Shown: in pieces, positions 17,827 through 25,589 of the stretch
Layout of the letters: each line of letters starts with the position of its first letter
Position numbering within the stretch: position 1 is the stretch's first letter
Source of the DNA: Phycisphaerales bacterium
Lineage (GTDB): Bacteria > Planctomycetota > Phycisphaerae > Sedimentisphaerales > Anaerobacaceae
NCBI GenBank assembly: GCA_003141275.1
Contig: PLLM01000009.1
Span: 1 to 64,000, forward strand
Direction: 5' to 3'
DNA length: 64,000 nt
Program-made: the position numbers and the translations under genes
The notes under the pieces: generated by a model
Database searches by the model: none
Told to the model about the DNA's origin: nothing
Seen by the model: only the letters and a program-made list of their open reading frames with translations

Positions 17827-17871
17827 GGCAAGGCCTTTTCTCAAAGCGAGCTTTTGTGAAAGGCCGTTGCC
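17827..17871. repeat. long imperfect hairpin
   Basis: GGCAAGGCCTTTTCTCAAAG pairs, with small offsets, with CTTTTGTGAAAGGCCGTTGCC. The tip is GC-GA-GC. It lies in the gap between the BRO fragment and the restriction gene. No U-tract follows, so it is not a clear terminator. Confidence 0.45.
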
Positions 17872-18002
17872 TTGCCCGCCCAAGTCCTTCGGCCTTCCTT
17901 TTTAAGTCGAGCAAATAACACGGATTAAACAATTACCCACGCCTTCTTCACCCTATTAGCTCTTCGATAATCTGCTGCACGCTGTCCGCTATATGCTGTA
18001 CG

Positions 18003-20858
18003 CTACTTATTGCCTTCAACTATCGCGATTTCCTCTTCCGTCAGGCCATACAGGTCATAAACAAGCGTATCTATCTGCTTATCAGTTGCGTTTATCTCTC
18101 GCTGCAAACGCTCCTTCTCCGTAGGAACCTTGACTGCTCCTATTTTCTTATTCAAATCCAGCATCCGCTCCACCAACTTGACCATTTTGTCGTGCTGACG
18201 CTTATCGGCAGGGTTACCAAAATCAATTGTGCGAATAGGAAGTTCCTTTATCACACTGGGCTTAATTTCAGCAAAAATTTTGCCAGTTTGCGGATTACCA
18301 AGTTTATAGACAAAGGTTAATAATTTAGAGTTCAACAATCCTAATAGGAACTTTAAATTGATATCAGTTGAGTGAACGATAAACAAGGAATTTTGACAAT
18401 AATATCCGTTCTCATCGTAACACGCCCGTATGATATCGCTTGTTTGACGCATCAGTATCTTAGGATTTAACATCAATGATTCATTCGACTGATACATCAG
18501 CCACTTTCCATATTTGATAAATCTATCACCTGGGAAAGATACATGGTAGCGGTTTACATCTTCACCGACAACGAGCGGTTTCCAGTCCTTTCCTTTCTGA
18601 ACCATGCTATGATAAACACGATTCGTCATTATTTCTTTGGTTTGTGGAGGAACTCCATACCCAATCTGATAAGGTTTAATACCCCAAATAATCGAACAAT
18701 TCTTGTTGAACGGAGAACTTTTCGTATAAAGCTTTTCTTGTAATCGCTTCTTATTTTCATCCAAGTCAATAATGATGCGGCAATACTCATCAGCCAGCCA
18801 AATATTCTTATCAACCACGTGATCAGAAACTTTTGATCCTTTTCTAAAACGTACTGCCCGACATTTACTTGTTGTCTCTTTTGATTTAACAAGAAGTAAT
18901 ACGGAACTCTCAACTACACATTGCTTAAACACGCCATCACCATAATCAATCACTTCTTTTATATCGAATGACAAAAGATATTGTCGGTATTCCTTTGTGT
19001 TGTTGATCAGTAACCATGTGTTTGGGATGATTAATCCCAACGAACCTTCTCTTCGTAGTATCTCAAGTTCCATCAAGACAAAATACAAATAGCTATCTTT
19101 TGTTTTGGTGGGTATGAGCGGGAACTTTTTTACAAGATATTCTTTTTCTATCTTCGTTATTTCTGCGCCCCATGGTGGATTGCCTATCACTGCGTCAAAC
19201 CCGCCTTGTTTGAAAACATCCGGAAACCCATCTTCCCAATCAAAAGCATTTATTCGTTTTCGTTCATCTTCAGTTAGTTTCTCCCCTTCTTCTGTTTGAT
19301 AAACATCATTTCCAATAAGCGAATTGCCGCACTTTATATTGTCCCCTAAATCCGGCAATGCCCGCTCGTGATGTATTTTGAACTCCGACCCTACCGTCTC
19401 CTGATTCTCGCCCTCAAGAACCTTCAAAAGCAAACTCAATTTTGTAACCTCGACCGCCTGAAAATCGATATCCACCCCGTAAATGTTATTAAGTAGTATC
19501 TGTTTTTTCTCTTTGATTGTCAGATACCATTGTCCGCCCCTGCCCTGATAAATATGCTTTGTGTGTTTCTCTGGCCCGTCGTTAACGTACCAGTCCCGGT
19601 GACAATTCAAAAGATACGTATATGCCCCAAGTAGAAACGAACCAGAACCGCACGCAGGGTCAAGAATCTTTAATTTGCTTATTTCCTTCGGTGTCTTGCC
19701 TTTACAAAGTTTCCCCACCGTGTTTTGCACAATGTAATTTACGATATACTCCGGTGTATAATAAACCCCACCCGCCTTTTTTACCTCCGGCTTGTCATCG
19801 ATTTTGACCATTCGGCCCGGCGTAATTCGAATGACCTTACCTAAAAATTGTTCATATACGTTGCCAAGTATCTCCGCCGGAAAAACTCTAAAATCGTATG
19901 GTTGCGGATAATATAAATTATTCAGAATCCAGCTTATCGGCTCATCGGGGACATCAAGCCCAAGCGTCAGTTCATCAGGTGGCTCATTTCTACCCTTCTC
20001 CGGCTTGAAATAAAATAATCCCGAGTTATACTTCGTGTCCGCCTTTTCAAACAATTCCCCAAGTCGGCGGTATATATTATCGCCGTTCTTTAACGCCATT
20101 AATTGCCCGTATGACTCAATCCCCCAGTCCTCGCACATCCGCAAAAACAATATCCGGTCTATTATTCGCTGAACCGCAAAACTTACCTCCGCTGTCCCAA
20201 GGTTTCTGTTTTGCCAAGCAATACGAGTCGCGAGGGTTTTTCGCCAGCTCTCTATTTCCTTCAAAAACTCTTTATCAACCGTGCTTGTCCCGCGTTTTCC
20301 CTCTGCCTTCGCCGCGTATTTGTCAAATGACCCCTTCAACACCGCGTCTTTTGAAAATATCGCCGCAATCTCATCCCATCGCTCCGCGTAATCCTTGTAC
20401 GTCATATAAATTGTTCGTGCTGTGTTCGCTCGCTCGGTGTGTTGAGGTCTGACTAAGCAATCATAAACCGCGAATTTCTCAAAATTCGTCAAAATAGATA
20501 ATGGCAGTTTCGCGCTCCACGCATACCGTCGCAATTGATATGCCGATTCCTCACTGTCTCCGATATCTATTGCCGGCTTCTTTGCCTCTAAGAAAAATTT
20601 CCGTGTACCGCCTATCCGGAAACAATAATCCGGCGCCTTTGTCTCCCCGCCTATCTTTATCGCGTCCTCATTTATGACGTATTTATATGCCTCGGCTATT
20701 CCCCCTTTATTCGCCACATCCCATCCCAGCGCGTCAAAAAACGGGTCGATGAATTCCTTCCGCACCTGTGCCTCGTTGTATCCCTGTCCCTTGTACGATT
20801 CGATATTCCGCTCGAATCGCTCAATAAGATCTATTACTTCCTTCGGTGCTCCGCCCAT
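18003..20858 (-). CDS. type IIG-like restriction-modification enzyme
   Basis: This 951-aa single-chain enzyme cuts and methylates DNA. An N-terminal PD-(D/E)xK nuclease is suggested by D77 and E91-A-K93 (PDYCF...FLEAKKP). A central adenine-N6 methyltransferase follows, with motif I at D400 (DPACGSGSFLLGAY) and motif IV N560-PPW. The C-terminal third (about 700-930) looks like a target-recognition domain (LNSKLLTFVYKLGNPQTGKI). ATG 20858 has GGAG 9 bp upstream; the frame is open to 20969. No specificity or partner subunit is beside it. It resembles Eco57I/MmeI-type enzymes. Confidence 0.88.
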   Translation of the reverse strand: MGGAPKEVIDLIERFERNIESYKGQGYNEAQVRKEFIDPFFDALGWDVANKGGIAEAYKYVINEDAIKIGGETKAPDYCFRIGGTRKFFLEAKKPAIDIGDSEESAYQLRRYAWSAKLPLSILTNFEKFAVYDCLVRPQHTERANTARTIYMTYKDYAERWDEIAAIFSKDAVLKGSFDKYAAKAEGKRGTSTVDKEFLKEIESWRKTLATRIAWQNRNLGTAEVSFAVQRIIDRILFLRMCEDWGIESYGQLMALKNGDNIYRRLGELFEKADTKYNSGLFYFKPEKGRNEPPDELTLGLDVPDEPISWILNNLYYPQPYDFRVFPAEILGNVYEQFLGKVIRITPGRMVKIDDKPEVKKAGGVYYTPEYIVNYIVQNTVGKLCKGKTPKEISKLKILDPACGSGSFLLGAYTYLLNCHRDWYVNDGPEKHTKHIYQGRGGQWYLTIKEKKQILLNNIYGVDIDFQAVEVTKLSLLLKVLEGENQETVGSEFKIHHERALPDLGDNIKCGNSLIGNDVYQTEEGEKLTEDERKRINAFDWEDGFPDVFKQGGFDAVIGNPPWGAEITKIEKEYLVKKFPLIPTKTKDSYLYFVLMELEILRREGSLGLIIPNTWLLINNTKEYRQYLLSFDIKEVIDYGDGVFKQCVVESSVLLLVKSKETTSKCRAVRFRKGSKVSDHVVDKNIWLADEYCRIIIDLDENKKRLQEKLYTKSSPFNKNCSIIWGIKPYQIGYGVPPQTKEIMTNRVYHSMVQKGKDWKPLVVGEDVNRYHVSFPGDRFIKYGKWLMYQSNESLMLNPKILMRQTSDIIRACYDENGYYCQNSLFIVHSTDINLKFLLGLLNSKLLTFVYKLGNPQTGKIFAEIKPSVIKELPIRTIDFGNPADKRQHDKMVKLVERMLDLNKKIGAVKVPTEKERLQREINATDKQIDTLVYDLYGLTEEEIAIVEGNK

Positions 20859-21161
20859 ATCGCAAAACTCCATCCAATGCTTTAATTTCCCTTTCGCCAC
20901 AATACCGCAGTTTTTATCTTTCGTCAACCCCCGCAGTTTTGCTTCTCCCCGCAAGGCGGGACATCGCATAACTAAGCGCGGGGGCAGGTAATCGCTTTTT
21001 CTCGCCTCCGGCGGACGACCCGCGTAAAAAAGGCAGAGACGGCACAGAATGCCCAGAAAATAGTTGCGGTATTATGCCAGCTTTGAGACAATGTTAGTCG
21101 GCATCATGTCTGTGAAACATGCGTTCGAAACTAATACTTGTTCAGGTAAAGGAGTAGAACA

Positions 21162-21305
21162 ATGGTCGCGCACACGAATCTGCTGTTAGTGGCCCTGCCT
21201 GAGAGCTTTCAATTTCTTCACGGCGGATGGTTTGTCGTTCATATTATTGGTATATGTCTGGTCGGCTATTTGGGTTACAAACTCGGCCGGATGAAAGAAA
21301 GTTAG
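21162..21305 (+). CDS. 47-aa small membrane protein
   Basis: The ATG follows a near-ideal ribosome site (AAAGGAG, 7-bp spacing). The product has an amphipathic N-terminus (MVAHTNLLLVALPESFQFLH), one transmembrane helix (about residues 22-40, WFVVHIIGICLVGYLGYKLG) and a basic end RMKES. It is too short for standard gene finders, but the start signal and hydrophobic profile are convincing. It stands 53 bp left of the insertion sequence, with no obvious partner gene. The function is unknown. Confidence 0.7.
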   Translation: MVAHTNLLLVALPESFQFLHGGWFVVHIIGICLVGYLGYKLGRMKES

Positions 21306-21358
21306 CACTTAACCCCGTATTCGGGACTCCTCCGTCCGCCGCGCCGAAGGCGGGCAAA

Positions 21359-22355
21359 CCCCGGCATAAACAACATTTTGCGCCCGGTGATGTAAATACT
21401 TGCGCCATAAAGAGTTCGCCTCCATAATATAAGGCGCCAATGAAAACCTTTTGAAAGGACATGATTATGGAAGACGAACTGTACAAGGAAATATACCGAA
21501 TGTTAAGACAAACCGGCAACAACAAAGTGCCACAAAGAGGTACCTACACAGACGAGGATGTCGTGTTGACTTATCTATGGGCGGTGCTTCACGACAGACC
21601 AACTTACTGGGCCTGTCAAAAGACCAACTGGCCGATTTGGTATCGAAGAAAACCCTTGCCGACTGCATCGACAATGTCACGCAGGTTACGCACGGAATCA
21701 GTACAAGGACTTATGCTGCAACTTGAGCGACAGTTGCATAACAGATTCCCTGCCAATTTATGTCGATGGATAGACGCGAAACCATTGCCGATAAGCCACT
21801 GTAGTAAAGACAAGCAAGCCGGTTTCGGCCCTGGTGCCGGCTGTATGACGAAGGGTTATAAACTTTATACAATAGCCGATAAGATGCAAGGATTCGTGAT
21901 TTGGACAGTCAGACCCATTAACAATCCGGAGTGGGTTGTTGCCCATGAATTGATTAACAAGCTCAATAGTGAGGGGTATCTGGTCGGAGACAGGGCATAC
22001 GATACAAATCGGCTGTATGATTCAGCACATGCAAAGGATGTTCAGCTTGTTACACCACACAGATGGAAAACTGCAAAAGGACTTGGTCACAGGAAAAGTA
22101 GCCCTCATCGTCTAAGAGCGATGTCGTTTAAGGATAGTCTCATGGGACAGGCCTTACTTGCAAGCCGAGACAACATAGACAGGATGTATGGCCAGTTGAC
22201 AAATCTGGGTTTCGGCCTGAGCCCTTTGCCGAATTGGGTTCGCACGCAGTTTAGGGTGGAGATGTGGGTTCGCGGCAAACTTATTTTCTATCATCTTTGG
22301 CGTTGCAGACAACACGCTAAAACAGGGTAGATGCAAAATGTTGTAAATGCCGGGG
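21359..22355 (+). mobile_element. complete ~1 kb DDE insertion sequence
   Basis: The ends are 23-bp terminal inverted repeats, 21359-21381 and 22333-22355, with only two mismatches. Both start CCCCGGCAT inward and share ACAACATTTTGC. They enclose one transposase gene. I could not find an exact target-site duplication: the flanks GCAAA and CTAAA only resemble each other. Intact ends and an intact frame suggest a recently active element. Confidence 0.85.
21467..22330 (+). CDS. IS4/IS5-superfamily DDE transposase
   Basis: The 287-aa transposase has an RNase H-fold DDE core: first Asp in CRWIDAKPLPI, second in VGDRAYDTNRL, and Glu in FRVEMWVRGKLIFYHL. The N-terminal region (TYTDEDVVLTYLWAVLHDRP, WPIWYRRKPLPTASTMSRRL) fits the IS4/IS5-type helix-rich lead. 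I choose ATG 21467, which lies 8 bp from AAAGG; an ATG at 21461 is too close. The stop lies 2 bp before the right terminal repeat. It is full-length without frameshift. Confidence 0.87.
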   Translation: MEDELYKEIYRMLRQTGNNKVPQRGTYTDEDVVLTYLWAVLHDRPTYWACQKTNWPIWYRRKPLPTASTMSRRLRTESVQGLMLQLERQLHNRFPANLCRWIDAKPLPISHCSKDKQAGFGPGAGCMTKGYKLYTIADKMQGFVIWTVRPINNPEWVVAHELINKLNSEGYLVGDRAYDTNRLYDSAHAKDVQLVTPHRWKTAKGLGHRKSSPHRLRAMSFKDSLMGQALLASRDNIDRMYGQLTNLGFGLSPLPNWVRTQFRVEMWVRGKLIFYHLWRCRQHAKTG

Positions 22356-22719
22356 CTAAATATTTGAGGAAGGGGAAATCCGTGTAATCCGCACCCCCGC
22401 CGTTTTGCTTGGCCCCTCTGCTTCTTGCACCCCACTGCTTCGCTTTGCGAAGCAAAGCGTGGGGGCGTGTGAAGCAAATTGAGGGGCTTCGCAAAAGCGA
22501 AGCCGCGGGGGGCTGCGCAAAAATATGGCCGGCGACCTCCCTATTCGTCGCCGGCCAATAGCTTCTTCATTCCCCTGCTTGCCCTCGACTGTTGTTATCG
22601 AGGGAATGCTGTCAGAAAATGCCACTCGGCATTTCTTATTTCGATCAGAAAACCCTAACCACTAAGACACCAAGACACTAATTTTTAAATAATCTGTGTA
22701 AATCCGTGTCAATCCGTGG
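22356..22719. other. gap rich in hairpins right of the IS
   Basis: No gene is visible. Contents: GCTTCGC-TTT-GCGAAGC (22437-22453), GGCTTCGC-AAAA-GCGAAGCC (22485-22504), a strong 10-bp hairpin (22527-22556), CCGTGTAATCCG-like text at about 22380, and a TCTGTG-type repeat (22690-22722). It marks the right edge of the accessory island. Confidence 0.5.
22520..22556 (-). terminator. candidate terminator for the PilZ transcript
   Basis: GGCCGGCGAC and GTCGCCGGCC (22527-22536, 22547-22556) pair perfectly around a 10-nt loop. On the minus strand ATATTTTTG follows. It is 165 bp after the PilZ stop, rather far, so confidence is moderate. Confidence 0.5.
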
Positions 22720-22722
22720 TTA
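22690..22722. repeat. TCTGTGG-type dispersed repeat, copy 4
   Basis: AATCTGTGTAAATCCGTGTC followed by AATCCGTGGTTA is the same family as the copies at 1.2, 15.65 and 45.4 kb. Here it runs up to the PilZ stop codon. Confidence 0.6.
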
Positions 22723-23055
22723 CGATTCGATGCTTTCGAAGACGATGCCGATGCCTATTGAGCCGTCGTCAAGCAATTCGCCTCGTTCGATTCGCACCAC
22801 TCTTCCGCTCTTAATCCGCGCGAAGCTGCCTTTTCTCTTGGCCAGCGCCATTGTGCGCGGGAAATTCAGCTCGACAACGTGCCCGGTCCGCAAAGGCGTA
22901 GTCGCCGGTATGCGCACCAGCACGCCGCTGCTGCTGATATTGGAGCTTCTGCCGTTGAAGAACCTGTTTGCTTCCGGTAGCCAGACGCTTACGGGCCAGG
23001 CGACCTGTGTTCGTGTGGTTTTCCTGTTTTCAACCGCTACTGTCGCTTCATTCAT
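22720..23055 (-). CDS. PilZ domain protein
   Basis: The 111-aa product is a stand-alone PilZ domain, the family that binds cyclic di-GMP. The two nucleotide contacts are present: an arginine patch near the N-terminus (ENRKTTRTQVAWPV) and N-x-S-x-x-G in SSNISSSGVLVRI. The C-terminal strand GIGIVFESIES closes the barrel. Such proteins tune motility, exopolysaccharide or secretion. It is monocistronic. Effective c-di-GMP binding needs RxxxR; here the spacing is R-K-T-T-R, which fits. Confidence 0.88.
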   Translation of the reverse strand: MNEATVAVENRKTTRTQVAWPVSVWLPEANRFFNGRSSNISSSGVLVRIPATTPLRTGHVVELNFPRTMALAKRKGSFARIKSGRVVRIERGELLDDGSIGIGIVFESIES

Positions 23056-23281
23056 AGTCTAATCTCCATATTAGAGTAATTTAACTTCGATACCTACTCT
23101 ATCGGCAGTGTTAAATTGGGTAGATTAGGGTATTTGGGTGATTTGCAGGTTTTACTCGAAAAAATTTGTTTTTCCGGCGAAAGGAATACCGTGGCGACAT
23201 ATTATAAGACCTTTGATGTTAAATTAGGCAATTTTCTTTTTGAAAAATTGAAGAATCGCCCGGAATTTAGTATTATACGGC

Positions 23282-23977
23282 CTAATCATTTGAGCTCTTG
23301 GTGGACCTGAATTGAAGAAGTATGCCCAAAAGGGTTCCTGCGATAAGCAACAGGGGCAGGAACCAGCCATTGCCGTAATATAAATCATTGAGGTGCGTTG
23401 TCGGCGGGTCGCAGGCAAAGGTTTCATAGCGGTACATAAGGGCGAAGACACCGACTATGATAAGTGAGGTCCCGCTCAAACTTGTGAATAACATAACGGA
23501 CAGCTTGAAGACGACGAAGGAAATCATAAAGCCGGCGACGATGCCGGTCAGCGCCCCCGCCCAGACAAACTGCTGCGGCAGATTACACGAATGCCATATC
23601 CCAGCGGAGAGTATTCCGCCCGCCACCGCGCCGAGGACCGCGACGGCCCATCGCATAAGCGGGATGGCCAATATGACCAGAAGGGCGCCGCCGATGATTG
23701 CGCCTGGGAGGGCCTTTTGGAACTGTTCGCCAATCCACAAGCCGGCATAGAGACCGATAAGGCCAAATCCGATAACTGTGAGTGCCTTGTAGATTCGCCA
23801 GCCATACATAAGGATGATAACGCCGAATGAAATACCGATAACGGCCTGGAGCCAGGTGAGAATGGTGGCCTGCTGCCAGATGAAATCGAGGGCGCGCAGG
23901 ACGTATTTAGTGCCGTACTCAACGGTAGCGTTGTCAAAATGATGTGACGTTTTTGCCAAAAGTAACGAAAAACTCAT
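23282..23977 (-). CDS. polytopic membrane protein (DUF4203-like)
   Basis: The 231-aa protein has about seven hydrophobic helices between residues 40 and 225. Glycine-rich segments such as IGFGLIGLYAGLWIGEQF and AVLGAVAGGILSAGIW are typical of DUF4203/TMEM198-type proteins. It is the second gene of a two-gene minus-strand operon with the next entry, 48 bp apart. No enzymatic motif is visible. The function is unknown; both products may form one membrane complex. Confidence 0.75.
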   Translation of the reverse strand: MSFSLLLAKTSHHFDNATVEYGTKYVLRALDFIWQQATILTWLQAVIGISFGVIILMYGWRIYKALTVIGFGLIGLYAGLWIGEQFQKALPGAIIGGALLVILAIPLMRWAVAVLGAVAGGILSAGIWHSCNLPQQFVWAGALTGIVAGFMISFVVFKLSVMLFTSLSGTSLIIVGVFALMYRYETFACDPPTTHLNDLYYGNGWFLPLLLIAGTLLGILLQFRSTKSSND

Positions 23978-24007
23978 TTATACTTCTCCTTCTTCTTCAA
24001 CATTCAA

Positions 24008-24021
24008 GCCCGACAAGTCGG
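24008..24021. repeat. small hairpin between two membrane genes
   Basis: CCCGAC-AA-GTCGGG lies in the 48-bp gap of the two-gene operon. It could dampen expression of the second gene or be a short dispersed repeat. Confidence 0.4.
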
Positions 24022-24025
24022 GAGA

Positions 24026-24760
24026 TTAAGAGGTACGCCAGGTTACGGATTTTGCTGCCGGTTCGGTATTGCCGCTCCTGATTTTGATTTTTTTAACTTT
24101 GGCCTTGGCGGCGACAAATTGCTTGCTAATCTTCGGCAACAGCCACAATTGGGTGATAGTGCCGAGGATTGTTGCCAGGGCGATTCCCGCGATGTAAATA
24201 TCCTGTTTGGTGGTCATATAGCCGATGGCGGGATAGTCGAAATTCAACAGAGCCATAATCGTTCCCGCCAGGATAAGTATTGTTCCCGCGGCTGAACTGA
24301 AAAGAGCTGAGGCGCCCGCCCAGGATATAACAGTGAATGGCAAAGCGGTTATCGCCAGCAGCATGGGCCAGTTGTAGTATGGGACGCCGATAGCCAACTG
24401 CCTGATTACCGCCATAATGTCACTGGAGGGACGGAAATAAGGCCGGACCAGCATAGAATAGCCGATTGCGGCGGCTATGGCCGAGGCGACCAGTATAAAG
24501 AATGTATCCTGCAATTTAAGCGCAAGCAACGCAAAGATGCCTATCATGGCTGCGGCGAGATACCAGTTTGTGCCGGAAGAGAATAATGTGCAGAATGCGC
24601 CGAAAAAGACGCCTACCGCAGCAAACATAATTTTTTTGTAGCCGAGTCCGCCGAGCCAGACAAACAGGCCCGCCGCGATAGTAATGGCCGCGAGCGCCAA
24701 AAGCAGCGGGGGCTGCAAATGCGTTACGCGGTTTTGAAATGTCCATAGTAAGCTTGCCAT
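24026..24760 (-). CDS. polytopic membrane protein, unknown function
   Basis: The 244-aa protein has about seven transmembrane helices (residues about 17-215), for example LLLALAAITIAAGLFVWLGG and ILILAGTIMALLNFDYP, and a basic C-terminal tail (KAKVKKIKIRSGN). The helix spacing is like that of its downstream neighbour, which suggests divergent members of one family. It is the first gene of the pair. No catalytic or transporter signature is visible. Confidence 0.73.
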   Translation of the reverse strand: MASLLWTFQNRVTHLQPPLLLALAAITIAAGLFVWLGGLGYKKIMFAAVGVFFGAFCTLFSSGTNWYLAAAMIGIFALLALKLQDTFFILVASAIAAAIGYSMLVRPYFRPSSDIMAVIRQLAIGVPYYNWPMLLAITALPFTVISWAGASALFSSAAGTILILAGTIMALLNFDYPAIGYMTTKQDIYIAGIALATILGTITQLWLLPKISKQFVAAKAKVKKIKIRSGNTEPAAKSVTWRTS

Positions 24761-24889
24761 AAGTTTTTAGCGCCTCGAAAAAGGCGTCCTGAGAATGCAA
24801 GTTTAGCCCACGTATTTATCGGCCTAATAAGGCCCTTTCGTTAAGTCCGGAGTTAATGCGGGGAACCCGCACGAATAATGGCGAGGTAA

Positions 24890-24973
24890 TGCGGATGAGA
24901 GGAGTTGAACCTCCAAGGGCCTAAGCCCGCAGGCACCTGAAGCCTGTGCGTCTGCCAGTTCCGCCACATCCGC
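24890..24973 (-). tRNA. tRNA-Leu (CAG)
   Basis: The minus strand folds as a class II tRNA. The acceptor stem is GCGGATG/CATCCGC, the D-arm contains GGCGGAACTGGCAGACGC, and the anticodon stem CAGGC/GCCTG has loop TTCAGGT (anticodon CAG). A variable arm and the T-arm GGAGGTTCAACTCCT follow. The discriminator base is A and CCA is not encoded. It reads CUG leucine codons. No integrase or duplicated 3' end is nearby. Confidence 0.95.
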
Positions 24974-25569
24974 TTACTGAGCCGATAATAACGGTTTTTG
25001 GTCGGCTCGTCAATATATAAGGCGGAATCGGGCGGGGATAATAAACGGGCAACGCGTGATGTTTCGCCAATTTGAAGAATTTCAATATTCATACGGCCAC
25101 TACGAGTGGTCGGCGGGTTTGCAACGTTATCAGACGTTGCGCAGAACGCTACGCGGGAAAGTAGAGAGTGGAGCAGGTGAGCAGGAGATGGAAACCCCGG
25201 CTCACTACAGGCAAAATCCTCACGGTTTACGCAAATTATCCGGTTTGTGCGCATACGTAAAGTATAGGAAAAAAGGCGGGGGAGAAGAAATTGCGGATTT
25301 AAGAACTTCGTTAAACGGTTGCGGTTACGCGGCCCATTTCCGAAGCGGGCTCGTCGCTTCGCTCCGTGTCGTCATGCGTCCGCCGTGATGGGCTTGGCCA
25401 TCCTTTTCGGGAGGCGTCCATTTCGGGAGTGCGTACTGCGGTTAAAAAATAGAGAAACACACGCAATTTTTATGACCCGCAGGCGGGCCTGCGGGCTAAC
25501 CGATAAGGAAAAGCCCTGTCGCATGCCAAGGACGATGCTGACGGAGCTAAATATTTTAAGGAAAATAAA
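24974..25569. other. 600-bp gap without a supported gene
   Basis: Open frames here (for example 25056-25388, +) have no ribosome site and no recognisable domain. Two hairpins stand out: GCAACGT-TATCAG-ACGTTGC (25121-25140) and CCCGCAGG-CGGG-CCTGCGGG (25476-25495). Neither is followed by a U-tract on either strand. Confidence 0.5.
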
Positions 25570-25589
25570 GTAATCTCCTGGCAGATTAC
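25562..25589 (-). terminator. terminator overlapping the GLUG/PASTA gene stop
   Basis: On the minus strand GTAATCT-GCCAGG-AGATTAC is followed by TTTATTTT. The stop codon TAA is inside the left arm. Confidence 0.7.

Noticed and set aside
21350-22365. Target-site duplication of the IS
   Set aside because: Flanks GCAAA and CTAAA are alike but not identical; I could not support a duplication.
24858-24870. GCGGG-GAA-CCCGC hairpin beside tRNA-Leu, a possible terminator
   Set aside because: No T-run follows on either strand.
24890-24973. tRNA-Leu as an integration site
   Set aside because: No integrase gene and no repeated tRNA 3' end was seen in the window.
25056-25388. 110-codon plus-strand frame
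   Set aside because: No ribosome site; composition follows the reading of repeats; no family resemblance.
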